A stretch of DNA of 64,000 nt from Achromobacter kerstersii (lineage in GTDB: Bacteria > Pseudomonadota > Gammaproteobacteria > Burkholderiales > Burkholderiaceae_B), in assembly GCF_902859595.1 (NCBI RefSeq), contig NZ_CADIJQ010000006.1, positions 62,001 through 126,000 of the forward strand, written 5' to 3'. Each line of letters begins with the position of its first letter. Position 1 is the stretch's first letter. This document shows positions 16,429 to 25,433 of the stretch, one piece after another. The notes below the pieces were generated by a model. It did not search any database and was not told where the DNA came from. It was given only the letters and a program-made list of their open reading frames with translations. A program made the position numbers and the translations under genes.

Positions 16429-17274
16429 ATGAACACCCCCGCCCCCATCGACCGCGCCGCGCTTTCTGCCCTGTTCTCCCCCCGGGAGGCGGACACGCAT
16501 AAGGGCAGTTTTGGCACGGTTGGCGTGGTGGGCGGCGGGCCGGGCATGGCGGGCGCGGCGTTGCTGGCGGCACGCGCCGCCTTGAAGATCGGTGCGGGCA
16601 AGGTGCTGGTCGGCTTTGCGCAGGAAACATCCCCGCTGCCCTGCGACCCGCAGCAGCCCGAGCTGATGCTGCGGGATGCGCGCTCATTGCTGGATGAAGA
16701 CCTGGGCGTAACCGCCTGGGTCGCGGGCTGCGGCATCGGCACGGGCGCGCTGGCGGCCAACACGCTGTCCGAACTGTTCGTGCTGCGCCGGGAGGCGCCG
16801 CTGGTGCTGGACGCCGACGGGCTAAACCTGCTGGCCTGGGGGGATGTCCAGCCCAACTGGGGCGAGGGCCCCGTCGTGCTCACCCCCCACCCTGCCGAAG
16901 CCGGCCGCCTATTAGGTATCAGCACCGCCGACGTCCAGGCCGACCGGCCGGGCGCGGCGTGGAAGCTGGCTCAGCGCTATCAGTGCTGGGTGGTGTTGAA
17001 GGGCGCAGGCACGATCGTCTGCGCGCCGGATGGCTCCACGCGCATCAATACCAGTGGCAACCCGGGCCTGGCCACCGCCGGAACCGGGGACGTATTGGCC
17101 GGCATGCTGGGTTCGTTGATTGCGCAAAAGCTGCCCTGGGATCAGGCGGTCGCGGGCGCCGTCTGGCTGCATGGCGCCGCCGCCGACGCCCTGGTCGCAC
17201 AAGGCATCGGCCCTATCGGTTTGACGGCAGGCGAGCTCGCAGATGCCGCCCGCGCCCTGCGGAACCCGCGCTAA
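16429..17274 (+). CDS. nnrD: ADP/ATP-dependent (S)-NAD(P)H-hydrate dehydratase (NnrD, stand-alone C-domain)
   Basis: Repairs hydrated NADH and NADPH. The 281-residue protein is the ribokinase-like YjeF C-terminal domain alone: [28 protein letters not shown] near residues 24-52, [34 protein letters not shown], and the signature [22 protein letters not shown], whose GTGD carries the catalytic aspartate. The epimerase (YjeF N-terminal) half present in E. coli NnR is absent and must be encoded elsewhere. Start at ATG 16429. It stands alone, before a promoter for the next small gene. Confidence 0.93.
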   Translation: MNTPAPIDRAALSALFSPREADTHKGSFGTVGVVGGGPGMAGAALLAARAALKIGAGKVLVGFAQETSPLPCDPQQPELMLRDARSLLDEDLGVTAWVAGCGIGTGALAANTLSELFVLRREAPLVLDADGLNLLAWGDVQPNWGEGPVVLTPHPAEAGRLLGISTADVQADRPGAAWKLAQRYQCWVVLKGAGTIVCAPDGSTRINTSGNPGLATAGTGDVLAGMLGSLIAQKLPWDQAVAGAVWLHGAAADALVAQGIGPIGLTAGELADAARALRNPR

Positions 17275-17307
17275 GTCCCTGCCAAATAAACATTTTTACA
17301 ACATACT

Positions 17308-17359
17308 AGGGTTTTCCCTGAAATGGTCGTTGCTTTCTATTTAGGGTTATCCCTATAAT
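17308..17359 (+). promoter_or_regulatory. Promoter with two 12-bp palindromes AGGGTTNTCCCT
   Basis: AGGGTTTTCCCT (17308-17319) and AGGGTTATCCCT (17343-17354) match AGGGT-N2-(T)CCCT with dyad symmetry, 35 bases apart start to start. The second one abuts and by one base overlaps a perfect -10 TATAAT (17354-17359); the -35 TTGCTT (17330-17335) lies between the palindromes with 18-base spacing. A protein bound at both sites would enclose the promoter. Transcription serves the small gene at 17395. Confidence 0.6.
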
Positions 17360-17394
17360 GGATTACCCCAAGACGAAACGGACTGGAGAAGACC

Positions 17395-17628
17395 ATGAGC
17401 GAACTGACCTTGAACCACACTGCCCGCCTGACCGACGCCCTCGAACGTGACCTGCTTCGCGGCGCCCTCGAAAACCAACCGAATTCCCACCCGCTGACCA
17501 ACCTGAAGAAGGCTGGCCAAGCCGTGATCGCCGCTGTTGCTGGCGTCTTTGCTTTCATCGACGAAGTGAACGAATCGATGAACAAGGCCCGCGCCGCCAG
17601 CTCGCGCTTCTCCGGCTCTCAGTGGTAA
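17395..17628 (+). CDS. Small protein of unknown function (77 residues)
   Basis: Starts at ATG 17395 with GGAG eight bases upstream and a near-ideal promoter, and uses the codons of the surrounding genes, so it is very likely real. The sequence is an amphipathic N-terminal helix (LTDALERDLLRGALENQP), then a short hydrophobic segment GQAVIAAVAGVFAFIDEV (about residues 41-58) and a polar serine-rich tail ending SGSQW. The hydrophobic stretch is borderline for a single membrane span. I do not recognise the family. The palindrome-flanked promoter implies tight regulation, possibly stress-related (inference). Confidence 0.75.
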   Translation: MSELTLNHTARLTDALERDLLRGALENQPNSHPLTNLKKAGQAVIAAVAGVFAFIDEVNESMNKARAASSRFSGSQW

Positions 17629-17641
17629 GCACAGCTGCGCT

Positions 17642-17800
17642 GGGCTGAATCGCGAACGATCTCCCGCGATTTCGCCCGGCGCGCTGCCGTTGCAACGCCC
17701 GCTTGCTGGCCCAAGCGCCCCTTGCAACGGACCTTCGGCGCCCGACCCTCACCTGGCGCCATCGCGCCGCGCCGGCCTCGCTTTGAAGCATTGCGAGGCC
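17642..17800. other. Non-coding GC-rich stretch with two hairpins
   Basis: Part of the 406-base gap 17629-18034. An imperfect stem of 13 positions (11 paired) is formed by 17642-17654 and 17665-17677 just after the small gene and may end its transcript, though no U tract follows. A second stem GGCCTCGC/GCGAGGCC (17774-17781, 17793-17800) has an 11-base loop. Open frames here look unlike genes. The rest of the gap holds the promoter at 17878. Confidence 0.4.
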
Positions 17801-17877
17801 CCCGCGGCGCCCTCACTTCCCCCGCAATCTCCGCATCCTCTCGGCGTTTTCCCTAGCGCCCGGATTGCCATTCTTCA

Positions 17878-17907
17878 TTGACAGCGCGCGAAGCCCCTAC
17901 CGATAAT
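17878..17907 (+). promoter_or_regulatory. Sigma-70 promoter of the first peptide-receptor gene
   Basis: A perfect -35 TTGACA (17878-17883), 18 bases, and -10 GATAAT (17902-17907). It would give a 5' leader of about 120 bases before the ATG at 18035. This promoter is independent of the downstream dpp-like operon, consistent with the receptor having its own terminator. Confidence 0.75.
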
Positions 17908-18034
17908 CGGCCCCTTGCCGTCGTGCCTGGCGCCAACACACCCTGAGCTCTGTGGCCGACACCTGCTGTCCGCCCGGCCCCGGTGGTTTTCACGCAAGCA
18001 CGATCCGGTTCGTTATCCATCCGGAGTTGTCACC

Positions 18035-19648
18035 ATGAAGTTGCGCACCACCCTGGCCCTTGTGGCCGCCGCCATCCCCTTGGCTGCCGCCCAAGCCCAG
18101 ACGCTGAAGATCGGCCTGTCGGCCGAACCCACTTCGGCAGACCCCCACTATCACAAGATGACGCAGAACGACGCGTTCTCCGCGCACGTCTACAGTTCTC
18201 TGGTGGGCCGTAGCGCCGACATGAAACTGACGCCCCAACTGGCCAAGTCCTGGAAAAACCTGGACGACCTGACCTGGGAGTTCAAGCTGCGTGATGACGT
18301 CAAGTTCTCGAACGGCAAGCCGTTCACGTCCGAAGACGTGCTGTTCACGATCTGCCGCACGCTGAACAACGAAACCAACGTGTCGCAGTCCTATATGGAC
18401 ATGACCAAGCGCATCACCGACGTGCAAACGCCGGACGCGCACACCGTCATCATCAAGACTGGCGAGCCCTTCCCGCTGATGCCCGCCGAGCTGGCCCGCT
18501 CGCTGCCCATCGTGTGGAACGGCATCGTCGAACACGGCAAGCTGACGTTTGACCCGAAGAAGGGTTGCGGCGTGACGGGCGCCTGGCCCACCGTGGCTGA
18601 CTTCAACAACGGCAAAGACGCTATCGGCACCGGCCCGTACACCCTGAAGTCCTACGTGAAGGGCACCGGCATCGAGCTGGTCCGCAACGAACAATACTGG
18701 GGCGAGAAGCCGTACTGGAAGGAAGTGAAGTTTGTGCCGGTGCCGTCCGCCGGCCCGCGCCTGACGGGCCTCTTGTCCGGTGACTTCGACATGATCGAAA
18801 ACCCCGCCGCCCGCGACCTGCCGCGCCTGAAGGACAACCCGAAGTTCGGTTTCGTGGCCACGCCGTCCACCCGCCTGGTGTTCTTCCAGCCGGACGTGGG
18901 CCGCAACCCGAGCCCATTCGTCAAGAGCGCCGACGGCAAGAACCCGCTGCAGGACCTGCGTGTGCGCAAGGCTATTTCGATGGCCATCGACCGCAAGACC
19001 ATCACCGCCCGCATCATGGACGGCATGGCCACCCCGGCCTACCAGTTCATGCCCGACGGCATGTTCGGCGCGCTGCCCAAGGCTCCGGAAATCAAGTACG
19101 ACCCGGAAGGCGCCAAGAAGCTGCTGGCCGAAGCCGGCTACCCGAATGGCTTTGAACTGACGCTGTCGTCCACCAACGACCGCTATGTCAACGACGGCCA
19201 AGTCGCCCAAGCCGTGGCCCAGTACCTGGCCCGCGTCGGCATCAAGACCAACGTGGACGCCATGACGGCTTCCATCTATTTCCCCAAGCGCGCCAAGCGC
19301 GAGTTCAGCTTCTCGATGGGCGGCTGGCCGGCGGAAACGGGTGAAGCCTCGGCGCTGTTCCAGCTGTGGGTGGCGTCGCTCGACTCGCCCGCCAGCCTGG
19401 GCACCAGCAACTACGGCGGCTTCTCCAATGCCGATTTCGACAAGGTCTACAAGGAAGCCATCGTGACCGTGGACGCGCCCAAGCGCGAGAAGCTGTTGCA
19501 GCAATCCACGCAGATCGCCCTGGACAACGTGCCGCTGATCCCGCTGCACTTCGAAAGCAGCATCTGGGCTTTCCGCAAGGGCATCACGTACGAAGGCCGC
19601 CGCGACCAGTACACGCTGGCCACCTCGGTGACGCCCGACAAGAAGTAA
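18035..19648 (+). CDS. Peptide-type ABC transporter substrate-binding protein (SBP_bac_5), copy 1
   Basis: Periplasmic receptor of the DppA/OppA family, 537 residues. The ATG at 18035 follows GGAG and opens a signal peptide (MKLRTTLALVAAAIPLAAAQA), with mature start near QTLKIGLSAEPTSADPHYHK. Family hallmarks are WEFKLRDDVKFSNGKPFTSEDV, GTGPYTLKSYVKGTGIEL and AISMAIDRKTI. It has its own promoter and terminator, and is separated from the transporter genes by a LysR gene on the other strand. It is a close paralogue of the receptor at 21852 (many identical stretches, for example VADFNNG and PAARD), so two receptors probably share one permease. Confidence 0.93.
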   Translation: MKLRTTLALVAAAIPLAAAQAQTLKIGLSAEPTSADPHYHKMTQNDAFSAHVYSSLVGRSADMKLTPQLAKSWKNLDDLTWEFKLRDDVKFSNGKPFTSEDVLFTICRTLNNETNVSQSYMDMTKRITDVQTPDAHTVIIKTGEPFPLMPAELARSLPIVWNGIVEHGKLTFDPKKGCGVTGAWPTVADFNNGKDAIGTGPYTLKSYVKGTGIELVRNEQYWGEKPYWKEVKFVPVPSAGPRLTGLLSGDFDMIENPAARDLPRLKDNPKFGFVATPSTRLVFFQPDVGRNPSPFVKSADGKNPLQDLRVRKAISMAIDRKTITARIMDGMATPAYQFMPDGMFGALPKAPEIKYDPEGAKKLLAEAGYPNGFELTLSSTNDRYVNDGQVAQAVAQYLARVGIKTNVDAMTASIYFPKRAKREFSFSMGGWPAETGEASALFQLWVASLDSPASLGTSNYGGFSNADFDKVYKEAIVTVDAPKREKLLQQSTQIALDNVPLIPLHFESSIWAFRKGITYEGRRDQYTLATSVTPDKK

Positions 19649-19669
19649 TCAGGTCCGCCTGAACGAACA

Positions 19670-19697
19670 ACGGCTGCCTTCGGGCAGCCGTTTTTTT
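19670..19697 (+). terminator. Rho-independent terminator of the first receptor gene
   Basis: ACGGCTGCC (19670-19678), UUCG tetraloop, GGCAGCCGT (19683-19691), then six T residues to 19697. The stop codon of the convergent LysR gene (TAA on the minus strand, 19696-19698) lies in the T tract. Confidence 0.95.
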
Positions 19698-20619
19698 ATG
19701 CCTTCGCCGCTACCGGGCCAGCCGCCAGGGCCTGGTCCAGCTCGCGTGACAGCAGATCAATGAACGCCTCCGCCTTCGGCGGCAGCACGCGGCCCGGCAT
19801 GACCTGGATCTGCAAGGTGCGCGACTGCAATTCGGCGTTGGAAATGGGCACGGCCACCAGCTCATCGCGCCGCAAGCTCCACGCCACCGAGATATAGCCG
19901 CTCAACATGATGGCGTCCGATCCGAACACGAAGCCGTGCAAAGGCGAGGAATCGTTGCACGTCAGCACGGGCTCCATCTGCACGGATTCCAGCGCGCAGC
20001 CCATGTCGAACAGTTGCCGCGTGGTGGTGCCTGGCCCGGTGAGCGCCAGCGGAAACTGGCTGAGATCTTGCAGGCTGACGCTGCGCCGGCCCGCCAGCGG
20101 GTGGTTGGCCGCCATCACCGCGTGCACCGGCGCGCGGCGCGAATAGCGGACGCTGACCCCTTCTGTGCGCTCGGCGATGAAGGTCATGCCCAGCTCGACG
20201 CTGCCTTCGGCCACCTTGCGGCTGACTTCGGCGGGCGACCCCACGAACAGGTCGAAGCGGATGTTGGGCCGTTCCTGGCGGAAACGCGCCATCACCGACG
20301 GCACAAAAATACGCGCCACGCCTTCTACCGCCGCCACCCGGATTTCGTTGCGGGCCACGCCCTTGGTCGCCGCTATCTCTTGCAGCACCGTCTCGGCCTC
20401 GAGCATGGTGCGCCGGGCGTGCACCAGCAGCAGTTGGCCCGCTTCGCTCAACACCATCCCCCGGGCGGCGCGCTCGAACAACGGTGCGCCAGCCTCTTCC
20501 TCAAGCTTGGCGATCTGCCGGCTGATGGCCGACACCGCCACATGCAGGCGTTCGGACGCCCCGCTCAGGCTGCCCGCCTGGGCCACCTCCAGAAAATACT
20601 TCAAGGCAATGCCGTGCAC
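19696..20619 (-). CDS. LysR-type transcriptional regulator
   Basis: About 307 residues. The winged-helix HTH is at the N-terminus: ALKYFLEVAQAGSLSGASERLHVAVSAISRQIAKLEEEAGAPLFER. The effector domain follows (EIRVAAVEGVARIFVPSVMARFRQERPNIRFDLFVGSP). I chose the GTG at 20619, preceded by GAGGA with good spacing, because it gives the usual short lead (MHGIALKYF); an ATG at 20652 would add 11 arginine-rich residues. It is divergent from the succinylglutamate desuccinylase-like gene and convergent with receptor 1, so it is the natural candidate regulator of the importer locus. Confidence 0.9.
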   Translation of the reverse strand: MHGIALKYFLEVAQAGSLSGASERLHVAVSAISRQIAKLEEEAGAPLFERAARGMVLSEAGQLLLVHARRTMLEAETVLQEIAATKGVARNEIRVAAVEGVARIFVPSVMARFRQERPNIRFDLFVGSPAEVSRKVAEGSVELGMTFIAERTEGVSVRYSRRAPVHAVMAANHPLAGRRSVSLQDLSQFPLALTGPGTTTRQLFDMGCALESVQMEPVLTCNDSSPLHGFVFGSDAIMLSGYISVAWSLRRDELVAVPISNAELQSRTLQIQVMPGRVLPPKAEAFIDLLSRELDQALAAGPVAAKA

Positions 20620-20758
20620 GTTCCGTCCTCGGTTGCGACGCAGGTCATCCAACGCTCAAGCTTTGCCTTTTATGCAAAGCCGCCGATAAATATTCTAATT
20701 GTAGAGAAAGCTCCCAAGCTCCTAGAATTCGCCGGGACCGCGTCTTACTGGCGCGCGA

Positions 20759-20788
20759 TTGAAGCCCTAGACGTCTATCCCCTATACA
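20759..20788 (+). promoter_or_regulatory. Probable promoter of the importer operon
   Basis: TTGAAG (20759-20764), 18 bases, TATACA (20783-20788), 26 bases before the ATG at 20814, which has GGAG upstream. The region between here and the LysR start (20620) is AT-richer than its surroundings (TATTCTAATTGTAGAGAAAG around 20692-20710) and is where a LysR site would be expected. Confidence 0.5.
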
Positions 20789-20813
20789 ATCCCCTCGCTT
20801 CATCGGAGTTCCC

Positions 20814-21785
20814 ATGCCCACGTCGACCCCCGCGGCCCATCCGCGCCCTTTTCTTCTTGCCTGTCCGGATCTGTCGGCAGAACGCTTGGGCAATACGGAT
20901 ACCCTCGGTGTCTGGCATTTTGACTCCGGCGTGCCGGGTAAGCGCGTCATGTTGAGCGCGCTGATTCATGGCAATGAACTGTGCGGCGCCTGGGCGCTGA
21001 AAGAAGCGTTGACCGCCGGGCTGCGTCCGCGCCGCGGCGCGCTCACCCTGGCGTTCTGCAACCTGGCGGCGTTCGACCGCTTTGACTCCACCAATTACGC
21101 CCCCGCGCGCTTCGTCGACGAAGACATGAACCGCGTCTGGAGCGACGACAAGCTCAGCCTGCCGATCAGCCAGGAACGCCGCCGCGCCGCCGAAATTCGC
21201 CCCTGGGTGGAACAGGCCGACTGGCTGCTGGACTTTCACTCGATGAGCAATTCCGATGTGCCGCTGCAACTGACCGGCATGGAACAACGCAACATCGACC
21301 TGGCCCTGGCGCTGGGCAACCCCGCCACCATCATTGCTGACGCGGGCCACGCTGCGGGCGTGCGCATGCGCGACTACGGCCGTTTTGGCGAAGCCGGCGA
21401 CAACGGCACGCGTTCGCTGCTGATCGAATGCGGGTTCCACGGCGCGCCCGAAGCGCGCGGCGTGGCGGTCGACCAGATGGCGCGCTTCCTGGTGGAAGCT
21501 GGCACATTGGACAGCGAAGACTTGCCCGCGGACTGGTTCGTGCCCGCCGCCTCCACCCAGCGCGCCTTGCGCGTCACGCATGCCGTCGCCGCCAAAAGCG
21601 CCGACTTCCGTTTCGCCCAGCCCTGGAAGGGCCTGGAAACGCTGGCCGCCGCCGGCACCGTCATCGGCTGGTCCGAAGGCGAGCCCGTCGTCACACCCTA
21701 TGACAACTGCGTCCTGATCATGCCGTCCACTGCGAATCTGCGGCCCGGCGTGACCGTCGTCCGGCTGGCGCAACCCATCGTCTGA
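20814..21785 (+). CDS. Succinylglutamate desuccinylase/aspartoacylase family zinc hydrolase
   Basis: A 323-residue M14-like amidohydrolase that cleaves N-acyl amino acids. The zinc site is visible as H52-G-N-E55 in ALIHGNELCG and the later histidine of DWLLDFHSMSN (about 140-146). FVDEDMNRVW provides the substrate-binding arginine. The C-terminal small domain (VTPYDNCVLIMPS) is also typical. It starts the run hydrolase-receptor-permeases-ATPases-hydrolases, on the strand opposite to LysR. Hydrolysis of an imported N-acyl amino acid is inferred from context; the acyl group is unknown. Confidence 0.87.
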   Translation: MPTSTPAAHPRPFLLACPDLSAERLGNTDTLGVWHFDSGVPGKRVMLSALIHGNELCGAWALKEALTAGLRPRRGALTLAFCNLAAFDRFDSTNYAPARFVDEDMNRVWSDDKLSLPISQERRRAAEIRPWVEQADWLLDFHSMSNSDVPLQLTGMEQRNIDLALALGNPATIIADAGHAAGVRMRDYGRFGEAGDNGTRSLLIECGFHGAPEARGVAVDQMARFLVEAGTLDSEDLPADWFVPAASTQRALRVTHAVAAKSADFRFAQPWKGLETLAAAGTVIGWSEGEPVVTPYDNCVLIMPSTANLRPGVTVVRLAQPIV

Positions 21786-21851
21786 TTCAAGCAAACGAGC
21801 GGCGCCCACCAACGAGGCGCCGCCGGAAACATCCATAACAACGGGAAAAGC

Positions 21852-23483
21852 ATGTCCGCCAAGGTTTACCTACGCAGCGCATTACTGGCCTGTACGCTGG
21901 CCGCCTCCGCCGCCCAGGCGCAGGCGCCCGCAGCCGGCTCCACACTGAAGATCGGCTTGTCGTCCGAGCCGACCTCGATGGACCCGCACTATCACCAGGC
22001 GACGCCGAACGATGCGATGACCTCGCACATGTTCGAAACGCTGATTGGCCAGAACGCCAAGATGGACCTGATTCCGCGCCTGGCGACCGCCTGGAAGTCG
22101 GTGGACGACACCACCTGGGAATTCACGCTGCGCGACGGCGCCAAGTTCTCCAATGGCCAGCCCTTCACCGCCCAGGACGTGATCTTCACGTTCTGCCGCG
22201 TGATGAACAACGAGCAGTCCATTGGCGGTTCGTACCCGGCCATCGTGCAGAAATTCGCCAATGTTGAAGCACGCGACGGCAACAAGCTGGTCATCAAGAC
22301 GCACAAGCCCTACCCGCTGTTGCCCAACGACCTGACCCGCACGGGCATGCTGTGGAGCGGCATCGTCGAGCACGGCCCCATCACCTTCGACCTGAAGAAC
22401 AAGTGCGGCGTGACCGGCCCCTGGCCCACGGTGGCCGACTTCAACAATGGCCGCGACGTCATCGGCACCGGCCCCTACACGCTGAAGTCCTACGTGAAGG
22501 GCACGGGCATCGAGCTCACCCGCAACGACGCCTACTGGGGCGACAAGCCCGCCTGGCAGACGGTCAAGCTGATCCCGGTGCCGGCCGCCGGCCCGCGCCT
22601 GACGGGTCTGTTGGCCGGTGATTTCGACCTGATCGAAAACCCCGCCGCGCGCGACGTGAAGCGTATTTCGGAAACGCCGGGCTTCGGTCATGTGATCACG
22701 CCGTCGGTGCGCGTGGTGTATTTCCAGTTTGATGTGGCCCGCAGCCCCAGCCCCACGGTCAAGGCCGCCGACGGCAAAAACCCCTTGCAGGATGTGCGCG
22801 TGCGCCGCGCCATTTCCATGGCGATCGACCGCAAGACCATCGCCGCCCGCATCATGGACGGCGCCGCCACACCCGCCAACCAGTTCCTGCCCGACGGCAT
22901 GTTCGGCACGCTGCCGCACCCGCCGGAACTGAAGTACGACCCCGAAGGCGCGAAGAAGCTGCTGGCGGACGCCGGCTACCCCAACGGCTTTGAACTGGCC
23001 ATCTCGTCCACCAACGACCGCTACATCAACGACGCCCAGATCTCGCAAGCCGTGGCGCAATACCTGTCGCGCGTGGGCATCAAGACGACCGTGGACGCGA
23101 TGACGCGATCGGTGTATTTCCCCAAGCGCGCCAAGCGCGAATTCAGCTTCGCGATGGGCGGCTGGTCGTCCGAGACCGGCGAGGCCTCGTCTTTCCTACA
23201 ATACTGGGTTACCCGGTTCGACAAAGAGCATGGCCTGGGCACGAGCAACTACGGCGGTTACGACAACCCCGAGTTCGATGCCGTGTTCAAGCGCGCCCTG
23301 GTCACCGTGGACCCCGCCGAACGGGAAAAGCTGCTGCAACAGTCGCTGACGCTTGCACTGGCTGACCTGCCCAGCATTCCCCTGCATTTCGAAAGCAGCA
23401 TCTGGGCGTTCAAGAAGGGGCTGGTCTACGAAGGCCGGGCCGATCAGTACACCCTGGCCATGTCGGCCAAACCCGCCAAGTAA
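21852..23483 (+). CDS. Peptide-type ABC transporter substrate-binding protein (SBP_bac_5), copy 2
   Basis: Periplasmic receptor, 543 residues. The ATG at 21852 follows GGGAA and starts a signal peptide ending around AQAQAPAAGS, then TLKIGLSSEPTSMDPHYHQ. Hallmarks are as in copy 1: WEFTLRDGAKFSNGQPFTAQDV, GTGPYTLKSYVKGTGIEL and AISMAIDRKTI. This copy is directly followed by the permease genes, so it is the cognate receptor. The two copies are similar across their whole length, indicating duplication followed by divergence rather than recent acquisition. Confidence 0.93.
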   Translation: MSAKVYLRSALLACTLAASAAQAQAPAAGSTLKIGLSSEPTSMDPHYHQATPNDAMTSHMFETLIGQNAKMDLIPRLATAWKSVDDTTWEFTLRDGAKFSNGQPFTAQDVIFTFCRVMNNEQSIGGSYPAIVQKFANVEARDGNKLVIKTHKPYPLLPNDLTRTGMLWSGIVEHGPITFDLKNKCGVTGPWPTVADFNNGRDVIGTGPYTLKSYVKGTGIELTRNDAYWGDKPAWQTVKLIPVPAAGPRLTGLLAGDFDLIENPAARDVKRISETPGFGHVITPSVRVVYFQFDVARSPSPTVKAADGKNPLQDVRVRRAISMAIDRKTIAARIMDGAATPANQFLPDGMFGTLPHPPELKYDPEGAKKLLADAGYPNGFELAISSTNDRYINDAQISQAVAQYLSRVGIKTTVDAMTRSVYFPKRAKREFSFAMGGWSSETGEASSFLQYWVTRFDKEHGLGTSNYGGYDNPEFDAVFKRALVTVDPAEREKLLQQSLTLALADLPSIPLHFESSIWAFKKGLVYEGRADQYTLAMSAKPAK

Positions 23484-23528
23484 GCACTCGGCGCCAAGCA
23501 ACCCTGAGCCCACCAAGGAAATCATCAC

Positions 23529-24506
23529 GTGGCCTTGTTCATCCTACGCAGACTGATCCAGAGTCTGTTCGTACTGCTGGCCGTTTCGGTCGTGGTCTTC
23601 TTCGCGGTGTATGCCGTGGGCGACCCGATTGAACTGCTGGTCAGCCCCGAAGCCAGTCAGGCCGCGCGCGAGGCGATGATCGCCCGCCTGGGCCTGGATC
23701 TGCCCGTGTGGCAGCAATACACCGGGTTCCTGTGGCGCGCGCTGCACGGTGACCTGGGCACGTCTTTCGTGCACGGCATCCCCGCCGTTGAACTGATCGT
23801 GCAACGCATTCCCGCCACGTTCGAACTGGTGTTCGTGGCCATCATGCTGACCTGTGTGATCGGGATTCCGCTGGGTCTGGTCGCTGGCCTGTACCGCGAT
23901 GACTACCTGGGCCGCGGCATCATGTCGACGTCGGTGCTGGGCTTTTCGCTGCCGAACTTCTGGCAGGGCATGATGCTGATCCTGTTGTTCGCCGTCTGGC
24001 TGGGATGGCTGCCCGCCACGGGCCGCGGCGACACCGTCACCGTGCTGGGCGTGCGCCTGTCCATCCTGACCGCCAACGGCTGGTCGCACCTGATCATGCC
24101 GGCCATCAACCTGGCGCTGGCGAACATTGCGCTGGTGCTGCGGCTGACGGCCTCGGGTGTGGTCGAAGCGCGCAGCCAGGACTACGTGAAATTCGCGCGC
24201 GCCAAGGGCGTGAAGCCCGGACGCATCGTGCGCCGCCACATCCTGCGCAATATCCTGATCCCGGTTGTGACCGTGATCGGCATGGAGTTCGGCAGCCTGA
24301 TCGCCTACTCCACCATCACCGAAACCGTGTTCGCGTGGCCCGGCATGGGCAAGCTGCTGATCGATAGCATCTACCAGCTGGACCGCCCCGTAGTGGTCGC
24401 ATACGTGATGCTGGTCACCCTGATCTTCGTGGTCATCAACCTGGTTGTGGACATCCTGTACGCCGCGCTCGACCCGCGCGTGCAGCTCGTGACCCCCGCT
24501 CAATAA
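23529..24506 (+). CDS. DppB-like peptide ABC transporter permease
   Basis: Inner-membrane permease, 325 residues, first of the pair. It begins at GTG 23529 after AAGGAA with FILRRLIQSLFVLLAVSVVVF, typical of DppB/OppB/GsiC. The periplasmic loop YTGFLWRALHGDLGTSFVHGIPAVELI and the cytoplasmic coupling loop DYVKFARAKGVKPGRIVRRHILRN (EAA motif) are clear, as is the C-terminal FAWPGMGKLLIDSIYQLDRPVV. Six bases separate it from the next permease gene. Confidence 0.93.
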   Translation: MALFILRRLIQSLFVLLAVSVVVFFAVYAVGDPIELLVSPEASQAAREAMIARLGLDLPVWQQYTGFLWRALHGDLGTSFVHGIPAVELIVQRIPATFELVFVAIMLTCVIGIPLGLVAGLYRDDYLGRGIMSTSVLGFSLPNFWQGMMLILLFAVWLGWLPATGRGDTVTVLGVRLSILTANGWSHLIMPAINLALANIALVLRLTASGVVEARSQDYVKFARAKGVKPGRIVRRHILRNILIPVVTVIGMEFGSLIAYSTITETVFAWPGMGKLLIDSIYQLDRPVVVAYVMLVTLIFVVINLVVDILYAALDPRVQLVTPAQ

Positions 24507-24512
24507 TCCGCC

Positions 24513-25433
24513 ATGGCTAACTCTCCCAATCCCGGCCGCACCCGCACCGTCCAGCCCCTGGCTGAGACGCCGCAGCGCGCCTCCATTCTGAAGAAACTGC
24601 GTGCGCGCCCCACGGTGCGCGGCTCTGCAATCGCGCTGGCCATCCTTGTGGTGCTGGTGGTGTTCGCACCCTTTTTCGCGCCGCAAAACCCGTATGACCT
24701 GGCCAACCTGTCGCTGCTGGACGGCCGCCTGGCGCCGCGCCAAGCTTTCATGGACGGCAGCATCGCCTGGCTCGGCACTGACGACCAGGGCCGCGACATG
24801 CTCAGCGCCATTCTGTATGGCCTGCGTATCAGCCTGATGGTGGGCCTGTCCGCCGTCGTGCTGGCCACCGCCATCGGCGGCGCGGTCGGCCTGATCGCCG
24901 CCTATGTCGGCGGCCTGGTCGACACCGTGCTGATGCGCATCGTCGATTTCATCCTGGGTTTCCCGACCATTCTCGTGGCGCTGGTGCTGCTAGTGGTGCT
25001 GGGGCGGGGCGTGGACAAGGTGATTCTGGCGCTGGTGCTGGTGCAATGGGGCCACTACGCCCGCATCATGCGCAGCCGCGCGCTGCAAGAGCGCCGCAAG
25101 GAATACGTGGAAGCCGCCGCCAACCTGGGCTTTCCGGCCTGGCGCATCATGGCGTTTCACCTGCTGCCCAACTGCCTGGGCCCCGTCATGGTATTCGCCA
25201 CCATTCAGATCGCCACCGCCATTGCGCTGGAAGCCACGCTGTCCTTTCTGGGCGTAGGCGTACCGATCACCGAGCCGTCGCTGGGCCTCTTGATCTCGAA
25301 CGGTTTCCAATACCTGCTGTCGGGCGACTACTGGATCAGCTTGTTCCCGGGCATTGCCCTGCTGCTGCTGATCCTTTCCATCAACATCGTGGGCGACCGC
25401 CTGCGTGAAAGCCTGGACCCGCGACGAGCATGA
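24513..25433 (+). CDS. DppC-like peptide ABC transporter permease
   Basis: Second permease subunit, 306 residues. The N-terminal cytoplasmic stretch is followed by one membrane segment and WLGTDDQGRDMLSAILYGLRISLMVG, the diagnostic DppC/OppC motif. EYVEAAANLGFPAWRIMAFHLLPN is the EAA loop contacting the ATPases. Its stop overlaps the start of the next gene (ATGA). Confidence 0.93.
   Translation: MANSPNPGRTRTVQPLAETPQRASILKKLRARPTVRGSAIALAILVVLVVFAPFFAPQNPYDLANLSLLDGRLAPRQAFMDGSIAWLGTDDQGRDMLSAILYGLRISLMVGLSAVVLATAIGGAVGLIAAYVGGLVDTVLMRIVDFILGFPTILVALVLLVVLGRGVDKVILALVLVQWGHYARIMRSRALQERRKEYVEAAANLGFPAWRIMAFHLLPNCLGPVMVFATIQIATAIALEATLSFLGVGVPITEPSLGLLISNGFQYLLSGDYWISLFPGIALLLLILSINIVGDRLRESLDPRRA

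Noticed and set aside
20775-21836. A 353-codon minus-strand frame
   Set aside because: Antisense to the desuccinylase-like gene, whose zinc motifs are clear; composition is that of a shadow.
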